Assembly: GCA_041856085.1 (NCBI GenBank)
Contig: JBHAFL010000006.1
Location: 1-19,307, forward strand
From: RUG754 sp041856085
Lineage (GTDB): Bacteria; Bacillota; Clostridia; Peptostreptococcales; Anaerovoracaceae
Direction of reading: 5' to 3'
DNA length: 19,307 bases
Position numbers and translations under genes: made by a program. Every line of letters starts with the position of its first letter. The first letter of the stretch is position 1. Shown here piece by piece: positions 15,334 through 19,307 of the stretch. Below the pieces are notes generated by a model, which saw nothing but the letters and a program-made list of their open reading frames with translations, was not told the DNA's origin and ran no database searches.

Positions 15334-15362
15334 TTGCTATTTCCCTTATGATATTATATAAT
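15334..15362 (+). promoter_or_regulatory. Promoter of tRNA-Glu
   Basis: TTGCTA (15334–15339), 17 bases, perfect TATAAT (15357–15362). An A/T tract (15311–15333) directly upstream resembles an UP element. Transcription would start about seven bases before the tRNA. Confidence 0.75.
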
Positions 15363-15375
15363 ACTTTGGTAGCGC

Positions 15376-15450
15376 GGCTCTATGGTCAAGTGGTTAAGAC
15401 TCCGCCCTCTCACGGCGGCTACCCGGGTTCGAATCCCGGTAGAGTCACCA
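15376..15450 (+). tRNA. tRNA-Glu, anticodon CTC (CCA encoded)
   Basis: The acceptor arms GGCTCTA and TAGAGTC pair with one G·U; the anticodon arm CCGCC–CTCTCAC–GGCGG presents CTC, reading GAG. The T arm is ACCCGGGTTCGAATCCCGGT-like (CCGGG–TTCGAAT–CCCGG). The genome encodes ACCA at the 3' end, as in Bacillota tRNAs. It is a single-gene unit with its own promoter and terminator. Confidence 0.97.
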
Positions 15451-15457
15451 AACATTG

Positions 15458-15500
15458 CACGGCACAGCCCTTTTATAACAAAAGGCTGCGCCGTGTTTTT
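15458..15500 (+). terminator. Rho-independent terminator of tRNA-Glu
   Basis: CACGGC-A-CAGCC pairs with GGCTG-C-GCCGTG, extended by CTTTT/AAAAG-type pairing near the loop, then TTTTT. It starts eight bases after the tRNA CCA end. The reverse strand has no U-run, so it acts only on the plus strand. Confidence 0.85.
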
Positions 15501-15568
15501 CAATGAATTCGATGCGCAGGCGTATTTTTTTATCTGACTTATGTAAAACAGTTCGGCAAGCCCGGACT

Positions 15569-16477
15569 TCAGTTGTTTGATATTGAGACAATTACCAGCT
15601 CGGGTCTGTTATATATCCTCGGTACAATCGTAGACTCGCGCGCGAGTCCCCTGCTTACTACCATCTTCATATCGCCGAAATCATACAGGCCTCCTGCATA
15701 TTTAGGAAACATACCCTGATTAGGAGCAATAAGCCCGTTCAATATGCCGGGTATTCTCCATTGACCTCCGTGCGCGTGCCCGCACAGCGCAAGGTCAAAC
15801 CCGCCGTTTATGTACATTTCATAAAGTTCAGGTCTGTGGCAAAGAATCACCGAGTAATGCCCGTTTTTTGCTTCGTCGGACAAGCGCCTGAACTGCGAAT
15901 TAAAATCAAACGCCCTGTTTGTCTGCGACGTATTTTTTGCGTAAGTCTTATTCGAAGCGTCGTAATATCCGAAGCCTGCCGCGAGTCTGGCATTGATTTC
16001 GGGGTCGTCCGCACCGCAGATGTTTATGTGCGAACCGTTCACCTCTATTACGTCGGCGTCGCCGTTAAGCCTCTTGATACCTAAGCTCTCAACTAAGTCC
16101 ATCTTTTTGTTAAAGCCTGTCTCGTCGCACCGGCATTCATGATTGCCCGTCACATAATAAATCGGGAATTTACCGGCGATTCCTCTCAAAAAATCCGCGG
16201 TATTCATATCAGGCATTCTGTCGTCGAAAATATCCCCTCCGAGAAGAACGATATCCGGCTTTTCAGCTATCAGCGCCTCGATAAGCTCCTGTGCCTTTTC
16301 GCCGTATTTGCACGAATGAAGGTCGCTCACAAGCGCAAGGCGTATATCTCCCTCTACCTTGTCCGAAGTCACCTCGTACCTTCTTACTGCTAAACCGTTA
16401 TATAAACCCGGCAGCACCGCCAAAATAAGCGCTGATATAATAAATATCGGCATAGTCTTCTTTCTCAAAATCTCCAT
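15569..16477 (-). CDS. Membrane-anchored calcineurin-like metallophosphoesterase (YkuE/YaeI-like)
   Basis: Predicted two-metal phosphoesterase; the substrate is not known from sequence, though related proteins are linked to envelope lipids. From the ATG at 16477 the protein has 302 residues. One hydrophobic segment at about 9–30 (PIFIISALILAVLPG) is a membrane anchor, so the catalytic domain is probably outside the cell. The full metal-site set is visible: SDLHS (D52, H54), GGD (D82), GNHE (N112, H113), CHRPE (H214) and GHAHGG (H234, H236). AGGGGG lies directly before ATG 16477, unusually close; an internal ATG at 16453 is the alternative start. A longer TTG-started frame would run into the upstream gene. 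It lies 16 bases after a small membrane protein gene, probably in one operon. Confidence 0.85.
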   Translation of the reverse strand: MEILRKKTMPIFIISALILAVLPGLYNGLAVRRYEVTSDKVEGDIRLALVSDLHSCKYGEKAQELIEALIAEKPDIVLLGGDIFDDRMPDMNTADFLRGIAGKFPIYYVTGNHECRCDETGFNKKMDLVESLGIKRLNGDADVIEVNGSHINICGADDPEINARLAAGFGYYDASNKTYAKNTSQTNRAFDFNSQFRRLSDEAKNGHYSVILCHRPELYEMYINGGFDLALCGHAHGGQWRIPGILNGLIAPNQGMFPKYAGGLYDFGDMKMVVSRGLARESTIVPRIYNRPELVIVSISNN

Positions 16478-16493
16478 CCCCCTAAAAATTATT

Positions 16494-16691
16494 TTATCGC
16501 TTTTTCTTGGCCGCAACGAGCAACGCCGCAGCTCCGATTCCGCATATTGCCGCCACGCCTATCAAAAGATACTTGACAATGCCGCTCATGTCGATAATCC
16601 CGCTGCCCTTAACCGTAAACGCCGCTATCAGGCAAACAACCGTAAGCGCCGCCAGCAATATGCTCAAAACCTTATACATTACGCTCTTCAT
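16494..16691 (-). CDS. Small two-helix membrane protein, unknown function
   Basis: Not recognised. The 65-residue product (starting MKSVMYKVLSILLAAL) has two hydrophobic segments, about residues 7–24 and 40–59, joined by a short loop KGSGIIDMSG, and ends in the basic tail AKKKR, so the C-terminus is probably cytoplasmic. GGAGG lies about ten bases upstream of ATG 16691; an ATG at 16700 is only one base from GGAGG and is less likely. Its stop lies 16 bases before the metallophosphoesterase start, so it may be co-transcribed and act with it. Confidence 0.65.
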   Translation of the reverse strand: MKSVMYKVLSILLAALTVVCLIAAFTVKGSGIIDMSGIVKYLLIGVAAICGIGAAALLVAAKKKR

Positions 16692-16700
16692 CTCTTGCAT

Positions 16701-16786
16701 TCCTCCGATTCACCCTTAATACTATATGTCTCTGTCACGATGATGTTTTCAGTTAAGTTATGATTGACTTTTTATTTTCGTTCTCT
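16701..16786. promoter_or_regulatory. Upstream region of the small membrane protein gene
   Basis: An 86-base stretch leading to the gene, with a minus-strand TATAGT around 16719–16724 as possible -10. No good -35 was found at 16–18 bases. Nothing else is visible. Confidence 0.25.
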
Positions 16787-16876
16787 TGTGCGATTTTGCC
16801 GGAGTTTACGCAGGCAAAATTATCGCACGGCGATATAATCTCCATATAATGACTGCGTATGCAGTCATTATACCAT
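16787..16876. repeat. Palindromic intergenic repeat, copy 1
   Basis: The unit begins TGTGCGATTTTGCCGGAGTT and contains hairpin A (GTGCGAT-TTTGCC at 16788–16800 with GGCAAAA at 16813–16819 and ATCGCAC at 16822–16828). Then follow the constant linker CGGCGATATAATCTCC and hairpin B (16845–16872), a perfect 12-base-pair stem with outer TATAAT/ATTATA and inner GACTGC/GCAGTC. It ends in ATTATACCAT. It lies between the atoA terminator and the small membrane protein gene and contains no credible gene. Confidence 0.85.
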
Positions 16877-16899
16877 GTTTACATGGTATAATTCAGCCA

Positions 16900-16998
16900 T
16901 GTGCGATTTTGCCGGAGTTCACGCAGGCAAAATAATCGCACGGCGATATAATCTCCGTATAATATTTACGCAGCGAAGCTGTGTAAATATTATACCAT
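16900..16998. repeat. Palindromic intergenic repeat, copy 2
   Basis: Same orientation as copy 1, 113 bases on. The first 56 bases are nearly identical (differences such as C for T in GAGTTC and A for T in AAAATA). Hairpin B (16958–16994) keeps the TATAAT/ATTATA base but has new arms: ATTTAC/GTAAAT, a G·U and CAGC/GCTG around GAA, giving about 17 pairs. It again ends in ATTATACCAT. Confidence 0.85.
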
Positions 16999-17069
16999 AG
17001 GAATCTCCCGTGTGAAAAAATAAAGTTTTCTTTTTAATTTGGATTGCCCCCCAACTATTGACATAGAGC

Positions 17070-17112
17070 CAAAAATAAAAGCCCTCTGCCGGGCATTTTT
17101 GCTCGGCAGAGG
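17070..17112 (-). terminator. Rho-independent terminator of the kamE–atoDA transcript
   Basis: CCTCTGCC (17105–17112 in minus sense) pairs with GGCAGAGG (17083–17090), with an inner GC/GC pair, followed on the minus strand by GCTTTTATTTTT. It begins 31 bases after the atoA stop. Confidence 0.9.
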
Positions 17113-17142
17113 TAATTATCAGTTTGCTTGTCACCATTGAAA

Positions 17143-17799
17143 TTAAGCTTCGTTATACGGCTTCATCGCAGGGTCCTTATGAAGCTCGGCAGCTGTAGCG
17201 GCCTGAACGTCTTCCCATGTGAAGTCAGGGTGAAGCTCGGTTACCCAGAGCCCGTCTTCTCTGACTTCGATAACCGCCATCTCCGTGATTATCTTAGTAA
17301 CGCATCTCTCTGCCGTAAGCGGAAGCGTGCATTCCTTGAGAATCTTAGGAGTTCCCTTTTGGGTGTGAAGCATGGTAATGATTACGTTCGGGCAGCCTGC
17401 GCAGAGGTCCATAGCTCCGCCCATTCCGGCAACTTTTTTGCCCGGAACTATCCAGTTGGCGAGGTCTCCGTTCTCTGCAACCTCCATAGCTCCGAGTACG
17501 GTAGCCTTAACGTGTCCGCCTCTTACAAGTCCGAATGATTCCGCCGTATCGAAGAACTTAACCCTTTTAACGGCTGTAACATAAGAGCCTCCGGAGTTGA
17601 TGATGTCCACGTCGAGGTTTGAAGCGTCAGCCATCGCGTCGATTCCTGCGAATCCGTTTTCGGAATGGCATGTAACCATAATATCATCGGCAATATAGTC
17701 GGCCACCATAGTAGGAAGACCTATGCCTAAGTTGATGAAATCACCGTCGTTAAATTCTTTAGCGCAACGTTTTGCGATTCTTTCTTTTAGATCTGCCAT
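17143..17799 (-). CDS. atoA: CoA-transferase class I, subunit B (butyrate/acetoacetate type)
   Basis: Beta subunit of a heteromeric CoA-transferase that moves CoA between acyl groups through a glutamyl-CoA intermediate. The catalytic Glu is E47 in HSENGFAG, the family's second signature; GGAMDLCAG and the C-terminal WTELHPDFTWEDV also fit. The 218-residue length is normal. The ATG at 17799 has GGAG six bases upstream and overlaps the atoD stop by 13 bases, so translation is probably coupled. In lysine fermentation, the neighbouring kamE suggests transfer between butyryl-CoA and acetoacetate (EC 2.8.3.9 type); acetate-acetoacetate specificity cannot be excluded. Confidence 0.93.
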   Translation of the reverse strand: MADLKERIAKRCAKEFNDGDFINLGIGLPTMVADYIADDIMVTCHSENGFAGIDAMADASNLDVDIINSGGSYVTAVKRVKFFDTAESFGLVRGGHVKATVLGAMEVAENGDLANWIVPGKKVAGMGGAMDLCAGCPNVIITMLHTQKGTPKILKECTLPLTAERCVTKIITEMAVIEVREDGLWVTELHPDFTWEDVQAATAAELHKDPAMKPYNEA

Positions 17800-18512
17800 G
17801 GCTTTTCTCCTTCCACAATGATATCTACTAACGTACCTGAAACCGCGAATATGTCAGGATCGATTTCGCCGATTTCAACGATTTTTTCAGGCGCCGCAAC
17901 AGTAACCTTAGAGGCTCCCGCCATAACGTAGTTAAAGTTCTTAGTAGCTTTAGCGCAGTAATAGTTACCGAATTTGTCCGAAACCGACGGTCTTACGAAC
18001 GAGTAGTCAGCATGAAGAGGAAGCTCGAAGAGATATTTTTTGCCCTCTATTTCGATGACTCTCTTTTCTCTCCCGAGCTCGTCGAGCTCAGTTTCCATAG
18101 GCGTACCTACGCCAGTAGGTGTGAGGATTCCTCCGAGTCCGTAAGCTGCGGCTCTGATTTTTTCAGCCAAGGTTCCCTGTGGAACTAAAGTATATTTTAG
18201 CGTCCCGTCTGCGAACTGCTCGTTTAATCTCGGATTAACGCCGAGGTGTGAAGCTATAATATGGTCAACCATATGGTTATCCAAGAGCTTGCCTATTCCG
18301 CGGGAAGTCTTGCCTGCGAACTCTCCTGCCGGCTGTCCCTCTGCGAGTCCGCCGTCGTTAGCGATAACCGTGAGGTGCTTGACTCCCTTTTCTACTAACG
18401 CATCCATGAGGATTTCAGGGGAACCTGTCGCGAGGAACCCGCCTATCATGATGGTCATACCGTCTTTAACGCCTGCAACTGCCTCCTGAGCAGTTTTGAT
18501 TTTGTTAATCAT
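17787..18512 (-). CDS. atoD: CoA-transferase class I, subunit A (butyrate/acetoacetate type)
   Basis: Alpha subunit partnering atoA. The 241-residue sequence holds the CoA-transferase signature DGMTIMIGGFLATGSP at 17–32, including G-G-F-x3-G-x-P. HLGVNPRLNEQF, PQGTLAEKIRAAAYGLGG and the TPTGVGT segment match the AtoD/ScoA group. The ATG at 18512 has GGAAGGTG about ten bases upstream. It follows kamE after 114 bases that contain an inverted repeat and a possible internal promoter. Chain-length preference is inference from neighbours. Confidence 0.93.
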   Translation of the reverse strand: MINKIKTAQEAVAGVKDGMTIMIGGFLATGSPEILMDALVEKGVKHLTVIANDGGLAEGQPAGEFAGKTSRGIGKLLDNHMVDHIIASHLGVNPRLNEQFADGTLKYTLVPQGTLAEKIRAAAYGLGGILTPTGVGTPMETELDELGREKRVIEIEGKKYLFELPLHADYSFVRPSVSDKFGNYYCAKATKNFNYVMAGASKVTVAAPEKIVEIGEIDPDIFAVSGTLVDIIVEGEKPWQI

Positions 18513-18544
18513 AGTAATATTTCACCTTCCTATAATTTTATTAA

Positions 18545-18602
18545 GTCTGCCGATGTCTCAATCGTACACCCTTTGGGGGATTAAGTCAAGGAATCGGCAG
18601 AC
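18545..18602 (-). promoter_or_regulatory. Inverted repeat bracketing a candidate atoDA promoter
   Basis: Perfect ten-base arms GTCTGCCGAT (18545–18554) and ATCGGCAGAC (18593–18602). Between them on the minus strand lie TTGACT (18584–18589) and TACGAT (18561–18566), spaced by 17 bases. No U-run follows the downstream arm, so it is not an ordinary terminator. It could be an operator around a promoter, or a long RNA hairpin between kamE and atoD. Confidence 0.45.
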
Positions 18603-18626
18603 AATTGTCACATTTAATTCGGCGGG

Positions 18627-19307
18627 TTATCTGTCAGCGATATTCGCTTTTTTCTCCCAACCTCTCTTCTGCACCTCCTGCATAACATATGACATAACGT
18701 GCTCCGCATATTTTCCCGGGCCGAAGCCGGCGTCATATCCTAACTCCTGGGCAAGCTCGTGCGATATACGAGGGCCGCCGCATGTGAGGATCATCTTATC
18801 GCGAAGCCCCTCGGCTTCCATAAGCTCTACCATCTTAGTGAGGTTCATTATGTGAATATCCTTCTGCGTTACGGTCTGGGAAACGAGGATAGCGTCCGCG
18901 TTCACTTCCTTTGCTTTAGCTATGAGCTCTTCGCAAGGAACCTGCGAACCCATATTGTAAGGCACTACGTTCTTGAATCTCTCAAGTCCGAAATGACCGT
19001 GAAAGCCTTTCATCTGAATAATGGCGTCGATTCCTACCGTATGTGCGTCCGATTCGATGGACGCGCCGACCACTACGATGTCTCTTCCGATGTTTTCGCC
19101 TATCCACTCGCCGCATTCCACTCTGTCGAGCACGTTACCCTCTACCTTAGGAACCTTGATTGCCGTGTAGTCGATAGTCTGCTGAGCAGCTCCATATACT
19201 ACAAAAAATGTGAATCCGGGTGCGAGCTCGTGGTAGTATGTAACGCTCGGCTCTGCGAAGCCTAACTTCTTAACATACTGTTTAGCCGTTTCCTCAGCCT
19301 CTTCACC
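18627..19307 (-). CDS. kamE: Lysine 5,6-aminomutase, beta subunit (5' end outside window)
   Basis: B12- and PLP-dependent aminomutase beta subunit, moving the epsilon-amino group of beta-lysine (or D-lysine) to carbon 5 in lysine fermentation. The frame is open to the window edge: 226 of roughly 260 residues are visible, including part of the N-terminal dimerisation domain (GFTFFVVYG). The B12-binding D-x-H-x-x-G is SDAHTVG (visible-frame H89), and eleven residues on lies the Lys that anchors PLP in KamE (MKG, K100). GSQVPCEEL, VSQTVTQKD and CGGPRISHELAQELGYDAGFG complete the Rossmann-like B12 domain. A start at GTG 19133 would delete the dimerisation domain and is rejected. OraE of ornithine fermentation is much larger and less likely. 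It is transcribed towards atoDA. Confidence 0.93.
   Translation of the reverse strand, partial: GEEAEETAKQYVKKLGFAEPSVTYYHELAPGFTFFVVYGAAQQTIDYTAIKVPKVEGNVLDRVECGEWIGENIGRDIVVVGASIESDAHTVGIDAIIQMKGFHGHFGLERFKNVVPYNMGSQVPCEELIAKAKEVNADAILVSQTVTQKDIHIMNLTKMVELMEAEGLRDKMILTCGGPRISHELAQELGYDAGFGPGKYAEHVMSYVMQEVQKRGWEKKANIADR

Noticed and set aside
15451..15568. Terminator for the metallophosphoesterase gene on the minus strand
   Set aside because: The only strong hairpin (15458–15495) has a U-run on the plus strand only; no minus-strand terminator was found.
16787..16998. Possible CRISPR array
   Set aside because: Only two units, long and themselves palindromic with variable internal arms; no spacer-like regular array and no cas genes.
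16919..17137. Minus-strand frame of 72 codons over repeat copy 2 and the atoA terminator
   Set aside because: It runs through a terminator and a palindromic repeat and resembles no protein.
18627..19307. D-ornithine 4,5-aminomutase large subunit (OraE)
   Set aside because: OraE is several hundred residues longer; size, N-terminal dimerisation domain and the atoDA neighbours fit KamE.

Overview
The window looks like a chromosomal segment from an anaerobic, amino-acid-fermenting Bacillota of the class Clostridia. The evidence is the gene content: the large single-chain type of PurL, a split PurH (separate AICAR transformylase and PurO-type IMP cyclohydrolase), an rplS leader, a nudF–xerD neighbourhood and lysine-fermentation genes. 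Genus cannot be fixed from the sequence; an Anaerovoracaceae or Lachnospiraceae-like lineage is a guess. No phage, transposase, CRISPR array or resistance gene was seen.

Layout. Positions 1–10312 (minus strand) hold one purine operon, transcribed right to left: purE, purC, purF, purM, purN, a PurO-type IMP cyclohydrolase, AICAR transformylase, purD and the first 767 codons of purL. Together they cover PRPP to IMP except purB, and except purT/purK, which are not visible. Several junctions are overlapping or a few bases apart; two longer gaps (purE–purC, purO–purH) hold small structures. Positions 10313–10543 are an AT-rich promoter region. A lipid-kinase gene (dgkB-like) follows, then rplS with its own promoter, structured leader and terminator, then an XerD-like recombinase and a NUDIX hydrolase, all on the minus strand.

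Positions 13673–14006 separate the minus-strand NUDIX gene from the plus-strand yprB-like exonuclease gene. This gap carries a complete candidate small-RNA unit: promoter, C-rich-loop hairpin and terminator hairpin. Its 5' segment is complementary to the ribosome-binding site of the NUDIX gene. After yprB come tRNA-Glu(CTC) with promoter and terminator, then on the minus strand a membrane-anchored metallophosphoesterase and a two-helix small membrane protein. Positions 16787–16998 hold two copies of a palindromic repeat whose variable hairpin arms differ in sequence but both pair.

Positions 17071–19307 (minus) carry the end of a lysine-fermentation locus: kamE (lysine 5,6-aminomutase beta subunit, cut by the window edge), then the two subunits of a class I CoA-transferase (atoD, atoA) and a strong terminator.

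Most notable points: the candidate C-rich sRNA and its possible pairing with the neighbouring mRNA; a PurF whose glutaminase site is lost (Gly in place of the N-terminal Cys); an XerD-like protein missing two expected catalytic residues (Lys to Glu, His to Gln); and the structured twin repeats.
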